Source: Roseomonas gilardii
Lineage (GTDB): Bacteria > Pseudomonadota > Alphaproteobacteria > Acetobacterales > Acetobacteraceae
DNA: 64,000 bases
Direction: 5' to 3'
Assembly (NCBI RefSeq): GCF_001941945.1
Contig: NZ_CP015583.1
Coordinates: 2,111,001 to 2,175,000 of the forward strand
Shown: positions 19,137-28,486 of the stretch, in pieces
Layout of the letters: every line of letters starts with the position of its first letter
Numbering within the stretch: the first letter of the stretch is position 1
Notes under the pieces: model-generated
What the model was told of the DNA's origin: nothing
Seen by the model: only the letters and a program-made list of their open reading frames with translations
Databases searched by the model: none
Translations under genes and position numbers: made by a program

Positions 19137-20368
19137 GACGCCTGCTGCCCAGCACCCTGGCTGGCCGCATCATCCTGGTGCTGCTGGTCGGCCTGATGGC
19201 CTTCCACGTGGGTAGCCTGTGGCTGCACCAGACGGGCAGCGACATCCTGCTGGGCAGCACGCAGCAGAGGGTCACCGCCGAGCGGGTCGCCGCCGCCGCG
19301 CGTGCCGTCGGCATGGTGCCGCCGGAGGCCCGCGAGGCCGTGGCGCAGGCTCTGTCCTCGCCGGGTTTCCAGGTGCGCTGGCAACCCGGTGCTGTGGAGG
19401 GCACCGTCGCGGCCGAGGACCTCACCATTACGGGCCACCGGGAGGCCCAGGGCACGGTCGGCCTGCCGGAGGGCGGCTCCCTCTGGTACCACGCCGACCC
19501 GCTGCAAGCGCAGCCGGAGCACGCCACGCTGCTTTCCACCACGGCGATGGCGGTCGGCATCCTGGTGCTGGGACTGCTGGTGGTGCGCCTCATCGCGCGG
19601 CCGCTGCGCGAGCTTTCCAGCGCGGCCGACCGCATCGGCAGGCCGGGGCAGACGGTCACCGTCCCCGAGGAAGGTCCCCGCGAGGTCCGGCAGGCGGCCC
19701 AGGCATTCAACCGCATGCAGGCGCGCATCGACCGCCTGATCGCCGATCGCACCCAAGCGCTTGCCGCTGTCAGCCACGACCTCCGCACGCCTCTGGCGCG
19801 CCTGCGCCTGCGCGCGGGCTTCCTGGACGACGCCGAGGTGCAGCAGCAGATCGACGCCGACCTCGACGAGATGGACGCCATGATCGGCTCCACGCTGGCC
19901 TACCTGCGGGGCGACGAGGAGCAGGAGGAGGTGCGGTCCGCTGACATCGCGGCGATGCTTCAGACGCTCTGCGGCGACGCTGAGGACATGGGCAAGGCGG
20001 TGACCTACGAGGGTCCGCCGCAGGCGCGGCTGCCTTGCCGGGCCATCGCGCTCAAGCGTGCCTTCGCCAACGTCATCGACAACGCGGTGAAGTACGGGAC
20101 TTCGGCCCGGGTGGTGCTGGCCGACCGCGGCCGGGAACTCGTGATCCACGTCGACGACGCCGGACCGGGGGTGCCGGAGGAGCAGTTGGAGAGTGTCTTC
20201 CAGCCCTTCTACCGCCTCGAGGAATCCCGCAACCGCGGCACCGGCGGCTCGGGGCTCGGTCTGGCCATCGCCCGCCAGGCGGTCGGCCACCACGGCGGCT
20301 CGGTGACGCTCCAGAACCTCGCGGGCGGCGGCCTGCGCGCCAGCATCCGCCTGCCCAGGCTCGCCTAG
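19133..20368 (+). CDS. Sensor histidine kinase (system 1)
   Basis: This 411-residue membrane kinase has two transmembrane segments (about 12-28 and 135-155) enclosing a periplasmic sensor of about 105 residues. A HAMP domain, the phospho-His box AAVSHDLRTPLARLRLR (His215), and the N, G1 and G2 boxes (NVIDNAVKYG, DDAGPGVPEE, GGSGLGLAIARQ) follow. The GTG start overlaps the regulator stop. The periplasmic domain has no obvious Met/His metal cluster, so the stimulus is inferred from the copper neighbours. It is paralogous to the kinase at 25,026-26,375. Confidence 0.88.
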   Translation: MRRLLPSTLAGRIILVLLVGLMAFHVGSLWLHQTGSDILLGSTQQRVTAERVAAAARAVGMVPPEAREAVAQALSSPGFQVRWQPGAVEGTVAAEDLTITGHREAQGTVGLPEGGSLWYHADPLQAQPEHATLLSTTAMAVGILVLGLLVVRLIARPLRELSSAADRIGRPGQTVTVPEEGPREVRQAAQAFNRMQARIDRLIADRTQALAAVSHDLRTPLARLRLRAGFLDDAEVQQQIDADLDEMDAMIGSTLAYLRGDEEQEEVRSADIAAMLQTLCGDAEDMGKAVTYEGPPQARLPCRAIALKRAFANVIDNAVKYGTSARVVLADRGRELVIHVDDAGPGVPEEQLESVFQPFYRLEESRNRGTGGSGLGLAIARQAVGHHGGSVTLQNLAGGGLRASIRLPRLA

Positions 20369-20378
20369 GAGAATGACG

Positions 20379-20852
20379 ATGCCCGCCCGAAGCACGCGCC
20401 GGAGCTTCACCACTGGCCTGCTCGGCCTGGCCGCGTTGCCCACGGCCTGCGGTGGCCCGCCCAAGGTGGAAGCTTGGCGGGACCGCACATGCGGCTGCTG
20501 CGGCGGCTGGGTCGAACACCTGCGGGCCGAGGGCTTTGAGGTGGACGACAAGGTGGTGGACGCCGTCGGCCCGCACCGGCAGGCGCTCGGGACGCCTCCC
20601 AACCTGATGTCGTGCCACGCTGGGAAGGTCGGCAGCTACGCCCTGGAAGGCCATGTCCCGGCCGCCGCCATCCGGCGGCTGCTCAAGGAAAGGCCCAGCG
20701 GCGTCGCCGGGCTATCCGTGCCCGCCATGCCGGTCGGCGTGCCGGGCATGGAAGTCCCGGGCGCGGAGCCCTCGACCTACGAGGTCGTCGCCTTCGGCCG
20801 CGACGGCTCTTGGCGGCCGTGGATGCGCTTCTGCGGCCTGGAGGCCGTGTGA
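20379..20852 (+). CDS. DUF411 metal-binding protein (CopG-like)
   Basis: This protein of about 157 residues belongs to the DUF411 family: RDRTCGCCGGWVEHLRAEGF near residue 35, a second Cys in NLMSCHAGKVGSYALEGHVPA, and CG near the C-terminus. Family members such as CopG are periplasmic thioredoxin-like proteins that bind copper clusters through the CxCC site. A twin-arginine-like N-terminus (STRRSFTTGLLGLAALPTACG) suggests export, possibly with lipidation at Cys26. The start at 20379 is chosen because AGGAG lies 8 bp upstream; an ATG 6 bp earlier would be too close to it. Confidence 0.85.
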   Translation: MPARSTRRSFTTGLLGLAALPTACGGPPKVEAWRDRTCGCCGGWVEHLRAEGFEVDDKVVDAVGPHRQALGTPPNLMSCHAGKVGSYALEGHVPAAAIRRLLKERPSGVAGLSVPAMPVGVPGMEVPGAEPSTYEVVAFGRDGSWRPWMRFCGLEAV

Positions 20853-21028
20853 GCGCGGCCGCCACCTTCGCTTGCGGCGGGCCGCCCGAGTGCCTGCCTT
20901 CACCCCACGTCCTGCACGGCGCGTCGGTCGCGGCGCCTGGCCTCCGACCCACCGTGCAGCGTCGTCACCCTGGCTGGCCGCGGCGGGCCGGGGCGCCCGA
21001 AGAACCCCTGCCACCCCTAGGAGGACAC

Positions 21029-21405
21029 ATGGTCCACATCACATCGAAGGCGATCGGCAAGGTCGCCTTGGCCGCGACGCTGCTGCTGGGCGTCGCCGCC
21101 TGCGCGCAGCCCGGAGGCCCCCGGCAGCGACCCCGACCTCGTCGCAGATGTCCCTGACCCCGGCGCCGAGCACCCCGCCGGGCTCGTCCGCCGCCACGGC
21201 CACCTCGGGCGCCCAGGGCGGCATGGGCTCCATGCCCGGCCACGACATGTCCAGCATGCAGGGCCACAACATGGGTGGCATGGGCGGCATGAACATGCAG
21301 CAGATGATGCAGCACTGTCAGCAGATGCGGGCCCAGGCCCAGCGGGGCTCGCTGTCACCGGAGATGCAGCAGATGATGCAGCACTGCCAAATGATGAACC
21401 ACTGA
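21029..21405 (+). pseudogene. Met-rich lipoprotein interrupted by a one-base frameshift
   Basis: The ATG at 21029, after AGGAGG, opens a lipoprotein signal (KVALAATLLLGVAACAQPGG), but that frame ends at 21,157. The continuation lies in another frame: PAATPTSSQMSLTPAPSTPP, then a Met/His/Gly-rich tail (GHDMSSMQGHNMGGMGG, then two copies of QQMMQHC). One extra C in the C5 run at 21,118-21,122 would join both parts into a single protein of about 125 residues. It is either a real inactivating frameshift or an assembly error in a homopolymer. The intact product would be a periplasmic Cu(I)-binding lipoprotein. Confidence 0.7.
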
Positions 21406-21438
21406 CCCCCGGGGCGGGGCGCCCCCGGGCGCCCCGTC
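21406..21438. terminator. GC-rich inverted repeat between convergent genes
   Basis: A stretch of CGGGGCG / CGCCCCG units between the Met-rich lipoprotein (+) and copZ (-) can form a strong hairpin. No T-run follows, so factor-independent termination is uncertain. Confidence 0.4.
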
Positions 21439-21459
21439 ACGCGACATCGGCCAGCGGCC

Positions 21460-21660
21460 TCAGGCGGCCACCTGGTTGGCGTAGCCCGCCTGCTCGATGG
21501 CCGCGGCGAGTTCCGCCTGCGGCACGGAGGAGGTGACGGTCACCCGCCTGTTTTCGACGTCGGCGCTAAATCCGGCCGACGCGTCCTTGGACTTCACGGC
21601 GCGCTCCACCTTCTTGGCGCAGCCGCCGCACTTCATGCCGGGAACCTCGAAGCGGTACAT
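21460..21660 (-). CDS. copZ: Copper chaperone CopZ (HMA domain)
   Basis: This 66-residue protein is one HMA domain with the metal loop GMKCGGCAKKVE at residues 8-19. It ferries Cu(I) in the cytoplasm to the copper ATPase, here encoded divergently across a 158-bp gap. That ATPase has no HMA domain of its own, which makes a separate chaperone logical. The ATG follows GAGGAG. A CueR-like promoter sits upstream. Confidence 0.9.
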   Translation of the reverse strand: MYRFEVPGMKCGGCAKKVERAVKSKDASAGFSADVENRRVTVTSSVPQAELAAAIEQAGYANQVAA

Positions 21661-21688
21661 CGTGCTCTCCTCGCGAGTGACCGCGCCA

Positions 21689-21719
21689 CAGGTGGGGCTT
21701 GCCCCCGTGGGAAGGTCAA
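21689..21719 (-). promoter_or_regulatory. CueR-like promoter for copZ
   Basis: On the minus strand, TTGACC (21719-21714) is followed by TTCCCACGG..., with an imperfect dyad (CTTGCCC / GGGAAG) and a candidate -10, CACCTG, 19 bp downstream. The TTGACCTTCCC start matches CueR-controlled copA/copZ promoters, but the -10 is weak. Confidence 0.6.
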
Positions 21720-21745
21720 GGCGCTGGCCGAACCCTTGCGGCGCC

Positions 21746-21776
21746 TTGACCTTCCCACACTGGGAAACTCCATCTC
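21746..21776 (+). promoter_or_regulatory. CueR-like promoter for the copper ATPase
   Basis: TTGACC (21746-21751) is followed by the perfect dyad TTCCCA-CAC-TGGGAA (21752-21766). A 19-bp spacer leads to a weak -10 (CATCTC). It mirrors the copZ promoter, so one CueR-type activator probably controls both genes. Confidence 0.65.
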
Positions 21777-21818
21777 AGCCCAATGGAACGGCCACGGCGG
21801 CCGTAGGGAGTGCCGCAG

Positions 21819-24209
21819 ATGGACGAGCGTCATCACGATCACCACCATCACCATGGCCACCATCACGGCCATGATGTGCCACCGGCCGTGCACCCGGCCA
21901 ACAACAACGCGCCCAAGGTCCGCGACCCCGTTTGCGGGATGGAGGTCGACCCGGCCAAGACGCCGCACCACGCACATCACGGCGGCGCCGCCTTCCATTT
22001 CTGCTCGGCGGGCTGCAAGTCAAAGTTCGAGACCGACCCCGACAGATATCTGAAGGCAGAGAAGGTGGCCGCGCTGACGGCGGCGGAGAAGGCCGCGATC
22101 TACACCTGCCCGATGCACCCAGAGGTCCGCCAGCAGGGCCCGGGCAACTGCCCAATCTGCGGCATGGCCCTGGAGCCGCTACAGGTTACCGCCGAGGCCG
22201 CGCCTAACGCGGAACTCGCCGACATGACGCGGCGGTTCTGGGTCGGCCTGGTCCTGACCCTTCCCATCCTTGTGCTGGAGATGGGTGCGCATATCCCGGG
22301 CCTCGACATCCACCACCTGGTGCCGTCCAGGGTCTCTGTGTGGCTCCAGTTCCTGCTCGGGACGCCCGTGGTGCTCTGGGCGGGTTGGCCGTTCTTTGTG
22401 CGCGGCTGGCAGTCGGTCGTGAACCGCAGCCTGAACATGTTCAGCCTGATCGCGCTCGGCACCGGCGCCGCCTATCTCTACAGCCTGGTCGCGACCTTCG
22501 CGCCCGGCGTCTTCCCCGAAGGGTTCCGCAGGATGGACGACACGGTCGCCGTCTACTTCGAGGCTGCGGCCGTCATCACCGTCCTGGTGCTGCTAGGCCA
22601 GGTGCTGGAACTGCGCGCCCGCGAGCAGACCGGCGGCGCCATCCGCGCCCTGCTCAACATGGCGCCCAAGACCGCGCGCCGCATCCGTGCGGACGGCTCG
22701 GACGAGGAGATTCCCTTGGCCGAGGTGCATGCGGGTGACCGGCTGCGCGTGCGGCCGGGCGAGAGCGTGCCGGTGGATGGCGAAGTGCTGGAGGGGAGCG
22801 GGGCCGTGGACGAGTCCATGGTGACCGGCGAATCCCTGCCGGTCGAGAAGCAGCCCGGCGCCAAGGTCATCGGTGGCACGGTGAACGGCACCGGCGCGCT
22901 GGTGATGCGGGCGGACAAGGTCGGCTCCGACACCATGCTGTCGCGCATCGTCGCCATGGTTGCCGAGGCGCAGCGCAGCCGGGCGCCCATCCAGCGCATG
23001 GCCGACACGGTGGCGGGCTGGTTCGTCCCCGCCGTCATGGCCATCGCGGTCATCGCCTTCGTCGCCTGGGCGGTCTGGGGTCCGTCGCCAGCGCTCTCCT
23101 ACGGGCTGATCGCCGCTGTCTCCGTGCTCATCATCGCCTGCCCCTGCGCGCTCGGCCTGGCCACGCCCATGAGCATCATGGTCGGCGTCGGCAAGGGCGC
23201 GTCCGCAGGCGTGCTCATCAAGAACGCCGAGGCGCTAGAGCACATGGAGAAGGTCGACACGCTGGTGGTGGACAAGACCGGCACGCTGACGGAAGGCAAG
23301 CCGAAGGTCGTGGCCGTGGTTCCGGCTCCCGGCCTGACCGAGGCCGAGGTGCTGCCGTTGGCGGCCAGCCTGGAGCGGTCCAGTGAGCACCCACTGGCGG
23401 CGGCAGTCGTGGCCGCCGCCAAGGAGCGCGGCATCGCCTTCGGCGAGCCCGCCGACTTCGCCTCCGTTACCGGCAAGGGCGTGACCGGCATCGTAAGCGG
23501 GCGCCGGGTGGCGCTGGGCAACGCGCGGCTGATGCAGGAGCTCGGGGTGGACCTGGGTGGTCTCGCCGCCAAGGCCGACGAACTCCGGCGCGAGGGCGGC
23601 ACGGCGCTGTTCCTGGCGGTGGACGGAGGCCCGGGCGGCGTCATCGCGGTCGCCGATCCAGTCAAGCAGAGCACCCCCGCAGCGCTGGAGAGCCTGCGCG
23701 CCAGCGGCATCCACATCGTCATGCTGACCGGCGACAACCGCACGACGGCGGAAGCGGTGGCCCGCAGGCTCGGCATCGATGAGTTCCAGGGCGACGTGCT
23801 GCCCGAGGACAAACACCGCATCGTCCGGGAGCTCCGGGCCCAGGGGAAGGTTGTCGCCATGGCGGGCGACGGGGTGAATGATGCCCCGGCGCTGGCCGAA
23901 GCCGATGTCGGCATCGCCATGGGCACCGGCACGGACGTTGCCATGCAGAGCGCGGGTGTGACGTTGGTGAAGGGCGACCTCGCGGGCATCGCGCGGGCCC
24001 GGACACTGAGCCGAGCGACGATGAGGAATATCAGGCAGAACCTGTTCTTTGCCTTCGTCTACAACGCGGCTGGGGTGCCCTTGGCGGCGGGTGTGCTCTA
24101 CCCGGTGTTGGGCCTGTTGCTCAGCCCCATCGTCGCGGCCCTGGCCATGGCGCTGAGCTCCGTCTCGGTGATCGGCAACGCGCTGCGCCTGCGGACCACG
24201 CGCATCTGA
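21819..24209 (+). CDS. copA: Copper-exporting P1B-type ATPase with YHS and CPMHP domains
   Basis: This protein of about 796 residues opens with a His-rich tail ([15 protein letters not shown]). A YHS domain follows ([12 protein letters not shown] ... [12 protein letters not shown]), then the heavy-metal-binding zinc-ribbon-like segment [22 protein letters not shown]. The ATPase core has VTGES, the gate [22 protein letters not shown] and [13 protein letters not shown] with [17 protein letters not shown] late in the protein indicates Cu(I) transport. The usual N-terminal HMA domains are replaced by the His-rich and YHS modules. ATG 21819 is chosen because GGGAG lies 8 bp upstream; a GTG 9 bp earlier has no room for a ribosome site. 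Confidence 0.93.
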   Translation: MDERHHDHHHHHGHHHGHDVPPAVHPANNNAPKVRDPVCGMEVDPAKTPHHAHHGGAAFHFCSAGCKSKFETDPDRYLKAEKVAALTAAEKAAIYTCPMHPEVRQQGPGNCPICGMALEPLQVTAEAAPNAELADMTRRFWVGLVLTLPILVLEMGAHIPGLDIHHLVPSRVSVWLQFLLGTPVVLWAGWPFFVRGWQSVVNRSLNMFSLIALGTGAAYLYSLVATFAPGVFPEGFRRMDDTVAVYFEAAAVITVLVLLGQVLELRAREQTGGAIRALLNMAPKTARRIRADGSDEEIPLAEVHAGDRLRVRPGESVPVDGEVLEGSGAVDESMVTGESLPVEKQPGAKVIGGTVNGTGALVMRADKVGSDTMLSRIVAMVAEAQRSRAPIQRMADTVAGWFVPAVMAIAVIAFVAWAVWGPSPALSYGLIAAVSVLIIACPCALGLATPMSIMVGVGKGASAGVLIKNAEALEHMEKVDTLVVDKTGTLTEGKPKVVAVVPAPGLTEAEVLPLAASLERSSEHPLAAAVVAAAKERGIAFGEPADFASVTGKGVTGIVSGRRVALGNARLMQELGVDLGGLAAKADELRREGGTALFLAVDGGPGGVIAVADPVKQSTPAALESLRASGIHIVMLTGDNRTTAEAVARRLGIDEFQGDVLPEDKHRIVRELRAQGKVVAMAGDGVNDAPALAEADVGIAMGTGTDVAMQSAGVTLVKGDLAGIARARTLSRATMRNIRQNLFFAFVYNAAGVPLAAGVLYPVLGLLLSPIVAALAMALSSVSVIGNALRLRTTRI

Positions 24210-24234
24210 CGGGCGTGGTCGAGGGGAACGCAAA

Positions 24235-25029
24235 TTGACCGACCGCTCCACCACCGACGGTTTCCGGGGCACGTCGCCCGCGGACCTGCCTCCTATGTCC
24301 GGCGAGGGGCGGCACGTCCTGGTCGTCGAGGACGACGAGGATCTCCGCAAGCTCCTGCTCTCCCTGCTGCGCCGGAACGGGTTCCGGGCCACCGGCGCCC
24401 GGGACGGTGTCGAGATGCGGCGCCTCCTGGCGGCGGCGCCGGTGAACCTCGTCCTGCTCGATGTGATGCTGCCCGGCCAGTCGGGATTCGAACTCTGCCG
24501 CGACCTCCGCGCCGAGGGGCGGGTGCCGGTGATCATTCTCACTGCTTTGGCCGAGACCTCGGACCGGGTCATTGGACTGGAACTGGGTGCCGACGACTTC
24601 GTCGTGAAGCCAGCCGATCCCCGCGAACTGGTGGCCCGCATCCGCGCTGTTTTGCGCCGGGTCGAAGACCAGGAGGGCTCCCCGGGTGCGCTGGGGCATG
24701 AGGTGGCGCGCTTTGCCGGGTGGTCCCTGCACACCAGGCGGCGCGAACTGCTCCGGCCGGACGGGGTGGCCGTCGAACTGACGAGCGGCGAGTACGACCT
24801 CCTGCTCGCCTTCGTCGAGCGGCCGCAGCGGATCCTGACGCGCGACCAACTCCTGGACCTCGCCCGGAACCGCCCTTACGGCGGGCTGGACCGCTCCATG
24901 GACGTGCAGATCAGCCGGTTACGCGCCAAGCTGGGTCCTCGTCCGCACGAGGATGGTGAGCCGGGCCTGATCAAGACCGTGCGGGGCATCGGCTACCTGC
25001 TATCGAGCCCCGTGGAATGGTCGGCGTGA
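24235..25029 (+). CDS. OmpR-family response regulator (system 2)
   Basis: This 264-residue regulator has a receiver domain (HVLVVEDDEDLRKLL, Asp76 in LVLLDVMLPGQ) and an OmpR-type DNA-binding domain (ELTSGEYDLLLAFVERPQRI, RSMDVQISRLRAK, TVRGIGYLL). It is closely paralogous to the regulator at 18,366. The receiver switch region is KPADPREL instead of KPFGRPEL, so the conserved Phe after Pro is absent. The TTG at 24235 has GAGGGG upstream; an ATG at 24298 is a shorter alternative. It follows the copper ATPase by 25 bp and overlaps its kinase. Confidence 0.85.
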   Translation: MTDRSTTDGFRGTSPADLPPMSGEGRHVLVVEDDEDLRKLLLSLLRRNGFRATGARDGVEMRRLLAAAPVNLVLLDVMLPGQSGFELCRDLRAEGRVPVIILTALAETSDRVIGLELGADDFVVKPADPRELVARIRAVLRRVEDQEGSPGALGHEVARFAGWSLHTRRRELLRPDGVAVELTSGEYDLLLAFVERPQRILTRDQLLDLARNRPYGGLDRSMDVQISRLRAKLGPRPHEDGEPGLIKTVRGIGYLLSSPVEWSA

Positions 25030-26375
25030 GGCGCTTCATCCCGCAGTCCCTGGCCGCCCGCACGCTCGCGGCACTGACGGTCGGCTTCGCGGTTCTCTTC
25101 GCGGCCATGATCGGGGTGCACGACATCCTCCTCCGCCAAGCGGTGGAGCGCGGGACCGAGGAACTGCTGGCCCACCGCCTCGCGACACTGATGGACGCCG
25201 TGGGCGCCGCGCCCGAGGCGGACCGCGACCACGTGGCGCACGCCCTTTCCCGGGTGGACCTGAGCGTGCACTGGCGGCGCGACCCGGCGCCCACGCCCGA
25301 ACACCCTCTTCCGGGTGAGTGGGGCACTCTGGCAGCCCGCACCCTGGCCTTGTCGGGCCTCGCCACCGAGGTGCGGGTCCGCCCCGGGCGCCACGACGCG
25401 ACATCGGACCGGATCGTCGACATCGCTGCCATGGCGCGCCTCCAGGATGGATCCTGGCTCGACGTGGAGATCGCCTCCCTCAACGTCCTGTCCGCCGACA
25501 GGAGTGCGCTGCACCTCTATGCGGCCGCCATCGGCCTGGCGCTGCTGGTGGCCGTAGGCGTCGCCGCGCGCTCGGTCTCGGCGCCGGTTGCCGCCCTGGC
25601 AAGGACCGTCTCCGGCATGGACATCGAGCGCGCGGCGCCGCTCCTGGCAGCCTCCGGCCCCCGCGAGGTGAGGCAGTTGGCCGAGGCGCTGAACGACATG
25701 GCCGCCAGGACGCGCGACGCGTTCCGGCAGCGGACGCTGGCCCTGGGCGCGCTGTCGCACGACCTAATGTCGCCGATCGCCCGCCTGCGCCTGCGCGCCG
25801 AGGAGATGCCCGACGAGGTCCGGGAGCCGGTTCGGCGCGACCTTGCGGAGATGGAGACCATGGTCTCAGACGTGCTCGCCTACCTGCGCGGGGGGCATGC
25901 TGGTGAGGCCGTCCAGCCGCTGGCGTTCACCGCGCTCCTCCGCACCGTCGTGGACGAGTTCGCCGAGGCGGGCACCCCCGTCCGGGAGGGGCGCATGGAC
26001 GAGGAGGCGGTTGCATCGGTGCGGCGCGTCGCTGTGAAGCGGGCCGTGACCAACCTGGTGGCCAATGCCGCGCGCCATGGGCGCGATCCCTGGGTGGAGG
26101 TTGAGGCCCACGCCGACGACGTGCTGGTGCGGGTCGGCGACCACGGTCCCGGCATTCCGCCGGAGGATCTGCCAAGGGTTACCGAGCCGTTCTTCCGCGG
26201 CGACCGCACGCGTGCGGCGGGCGGCGGGAGCGGCCTCGGCCTCTCGACCGCGCGCGCCATTGTCGAGGCCCACGGCGGCGGGCTAGCCATCGAGAGCGCC
26301 GCGGGACGCGGGACGGTGGTGACGGTGCGGTTCCCTCGTGGAACTGTCGGCGTGGGCTGCAATAAAGCGTTGTAA
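25026..26375 (+). CDS. Sensor histidine kinase (system 2)
   Basis: This membrane kinase of about 449 residues has two transmembrane helices (about 12-33 and 163-182), a periplasmic domain of about 130 residues and a HAMP domain. The phospho-His box is GALSHDLMSPIARLRLR (His245; Met-Ser replaces the usual Arg-Thr), and the catalytic boxes are NLVANAARHG, DHGPGIPPED and GGGSGLGLSTARAI. The GTG at 25026 is preferred over ATG 25017 because it gives the same GTGA overlap and the same VRR-x-x-P-x-x-L-A start as the paralogue at 19,133. It probably senses a periplasmic metal signal. Confidence 0.86.
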   Translation: MRRFIPQSLAARTLAALTVGFAVLFAAMIGVHDILLRQAVERGTEELLAHRLATLMDAVGAAPEADRDHVAHALSRVDLSVHWRRDPAPTPEHPLPGEWGTLAARTLALSGLATEVRVRPGRHDATSDRIVDIAAMARLQDGSWLDVEIASLNVLSADRSALHLYAAAIGLALLVAVGVAARSVSAPVAALARTVSGMDIERAAPLLAASGPREVRQLAEALNDMAARTRDAFRQRTLALGALSHDLMSPIARLRLRAEEMPDEVREPVRRDLAEMETMVSDVLAYLRGGHAGEAVQPLAFTALLRTVVDEFAEAGTPVREGRMDEEAVASVRRVAVKRAVTNLVANAARHGRDPWVEVEAHADDVLVRVGDHGPGIPPEDLPRVTEPFFRGDRTRAAGGGSGLGLSTARAIVEAHGGGLAIESAAGRGTVVTVRFPRGTVGVGCNKAL

Positions 26376-26500
26376 TTGGCCGACGATCCCGACGTCCGCA
26401 GCGATCGTTAAAGCAGGCGTCGAGAACGATGTTCACCGGCCGTGTCACGCGCGGTCGGTCTCGGGGCATCGCGTCCGACCAGAGCAAAGGACCGAAGCCG

Positions 26501-26887
26501 ATGACGATCGACCGCCGCGCAGCCCATTCGGCCGCCCTGGCTATCATTGCGGCCCCGCTCCTGTGGGCTGCGCCCTCGCTGGCGCAGGGCGCCAGTCAAT
26601 CCGCGACCGGCCAGGGTGCGGCCGCCCAAGGCGCCACAGCCGGGTACCACGCCGCCATGGAAAAGATGAACCGGGAGATGGCGGCCGAGGCCCCCTCTGG
26701 TAACGCCGACCGGGACTTCGCGAGCATGATGGCCAAGCACCATCAAGCCGCCATCGACATGGCTCGCGTGGAACTCGAGCATGGCCGCGACCCCGAGATG
26801 CGGAAGATGGCCGAGGAGGTCATCCAGAAGCAGCAGCAGGAGATCAGCCACCTGCGGACTTGGCTGTCCCGGCAGCCCGCGAGGTGA
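26501..26887 (+). CDS. DUF305 family periplasmic protein
   Basis: This 128-residue protein has a signal peptide ending near SLAQGA (residue 29), a low-complexity Gln/Ala/Gly linker, and the DUF305 helical region (ADRDFASMMAKHHQAAIDMARVELEHGRDPEMRKMAEEVI). The conserved MMxxHHxxAIxMA motif is characteristic of the family, which is common in copper and silver resistance regions and has a ferritin-like bundle. The His and Met residues suggest metal binding, but the biochemical role is unknown. Confidence 0.82.
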   Translation: MTIDRRAAHSAALAIIAAPLLWAAPSLAQGASQSATGQGAAAQGATAGYHAAMEKMNREMAAEAPSGNADRDFASMMAKHHQAAIDMARVELEHGRDPEMRKMAEEVIQKQQQEISHLRTWLSRQPAR

Positions 26888-27044
26888 GGTCGTCCATGTT
26901 CGCCGTGTTCCCGACGTGGGTAGCAGCCCAGCAGCAATAAAATGGTGGGAAAACGCCGCTGCGGGGTGTCCACTGCCTGCTTATTGAGGGGGTCGGATGA
27001 TCGCCGGGGCGGCAGGCCGCGGCGAGCGCTGACAGGAGATTTCC

Positions 27045-27422
27045 ATGCTTTCTCGCTCCACCTTCCTCCGCCACGGCATCCTCGCCGCCGCCCTCGGCGT
27101 CCTGGTTCCCGGCGCCGCCTCCGCGCACGCGATGATGCACTCGTCCGACCCGGCCGACGGCGCAACGCTGAACGCGTCCCCCCGCACGCTCAGCCTGGCC
27201 TTCACCGAAGACTGCCGCGTGACCGCGTTGCGCCTGCTCGACGAGGGCGGCCGGGAGCACCAGGTGCGTCGCGAAGGTGGCCGGGCTGCGTCCAGCCAGG
27301 TGACGGCAACGCTGGTGGCTCCCCTGCGTCCCGGCGCCTATCGGCTCGAGTGGCGCGCGATGGGCGACGACGGCCACGTCATGAGCGGGGCGGTGCGGTT
27401 TGCGGTGAACGCGGCCCGGTGA
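27045..27422 (+). CDS. copC: Copper resistance protein CopC
   Basis: This 125-residue periplasmic beta-sandwich has a signal ending in ASAHA. The new N-terminus starting at His28 would provide the Cu(II)-binding His brace typical of CopC. Family stretches include SSDPADGATLNASPRTLSLAFTE and a C-terminal GDDGHVMSGAVRFAV whose His is another Cu(II) ligand. No Met-rich Cu(I) loop is visible, so this is a Cu(II)-only CopC type. It overlaps copD by GTGA, and AGGAG lies upstream of its ATG. Confidence 0.92.
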   Translation: MLSRSTFLRHGILAAALGVLVPGAASAHAMMHSSDPADGATLNASPRTLSLAFTEDCRVTALRLLDEGGREHQVRREGGRAASSQVTATLVAPLRPGAYRLEWRAMGDDGHVMSGAVRFAVNAAR

Positions 27423-28309
27423 TCCTCGAACTGCTTGGGCCTGAGCCGGACCTGCTGCGCGCCCTCTCCGTGGCGCTGCGCTTCGCCTACTACGTGTCGT
27501 GCCTCGGTGCGGCTGGCCTTGCCATCTTCGCCATGGGCTTCGGGCGCCTACAGGACGCCGGTGACGTCGCCGCATGCCGCCGCCTGACCCTGGTCATGGT
27601 GGCGGCGGGATTGGGCTCGAGCCTTGCTTGGCTAGCGGCCCAGGTCGCCCTGGCGTCGGATGGCGATCCGTTCGACGCCGAGATCTGGGAGATGATGCTG
27701 GGTTCGCGTCCCGGCATGTCCGTGCTGGTCACCTGGGCGGGCCTGCTGGCCGTGGCGCTGGCGACCCGGATTGGACGCGCGGCCTGGCCGCTCGGGGCCG
27801 CTGGCGTGCTCGCGGTCGCCGCAAGCTTCACGGCGGTCGGCCATACGACGCAGCACCAGCCACGGTGGCTGCTGGCCACGGCGCTGGTGGTGCACCTGCT
27901 TGCGGCGGCCTTCTGGGCGGGCAGCCTGTGGCCCCTCCTGATCGCCTCCAAGCGAGCGGGCCCGGGGGCCGTCACCGTGGTCGAGGAGTGGGCGCGGGCA
28001 GCCTCCTGGGTCGTCGGTGGTCTTATCCTGGCCGGTGTGACGCTGGCGTGGCTGTTGGTCGGACAACTGGACCTGCTGGTGACCACCGCCTACGGCTGGG
28101 CCCTGCTCGTCAAGGTCGCGCTGGTCGGCGCCTTATTGGGTTTCGCCGCCTGGCACCGCTTCCGACTGACTCCAGCCCTGGCTGCCGGGGCACCGGGCTC
28201 CGGCGCCCGCCTCGCAGCTTCGATCGGCTGGGAAATCGTTGTGATGGTGCTGGTCTTCTGGGCCGTTGCCGAGATGACGTCGACCAGCCCGCGCCCCGAG
28301 GGCGTGTAG
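27419..28309 (+). CDS. copD: Copper resistance membrane protein CopD
   Basis: This protein of about 296 residues has eight predicted membrane segments and a C-terminal CopD domain (VVHLLAAAFWAGSLWPLLIA, TTAYGWALLVKVALVGALLGFAAWHRFRLTP). Conserved His and Trp residues in these helices match CopD/PcoD/YcnJ. It is thought to move copper across the inner membrane with CopC as its periplasmic partner. The GTG start overlaps the copC stop. Confidence 0.9.
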   Translation: MILELLGPEPDLLRALSVALRFAYYVSCLGAAGLAIFAMGFGRLQDAGDVAACRRLTLVMVAAGLGSSLAWLAAQVALASDGDPFDAEIWEMMLGSRPGMSVLVTWAGLLAVALATRIGRAAWPLGAAGVLAVAASFTAVGHTTQHQPRWLLATALVVHLLAAAFWAGSLWPLLIASKRAGPGAVTVVEEWARAASWVVGGLILAGVTLAWLLVGQLDLLVTTAYGWALLVKVALVGALLGFAAWHRFRLTPALAAGAPGSGARLAASIGWEIVVMVLVFWAVAEMTSTSPRPEGV

Positions 28310-28486
28310 CCAGCCGCGTGCCAACGCGGAGCGCTGGCCATGTCGGCGCGGCGCTCCGTGCGTGAACCACCTGTCCGCTGGACCCAGCCGGGCGTCGACG
28401 CGGAAGGCTCCCCGGTGCCTTGTCCCAGATCAAGGCGCGGGCACGGACCGGAGGGCAATGATCCGGATGTGGGAAGGAGATCCAAG

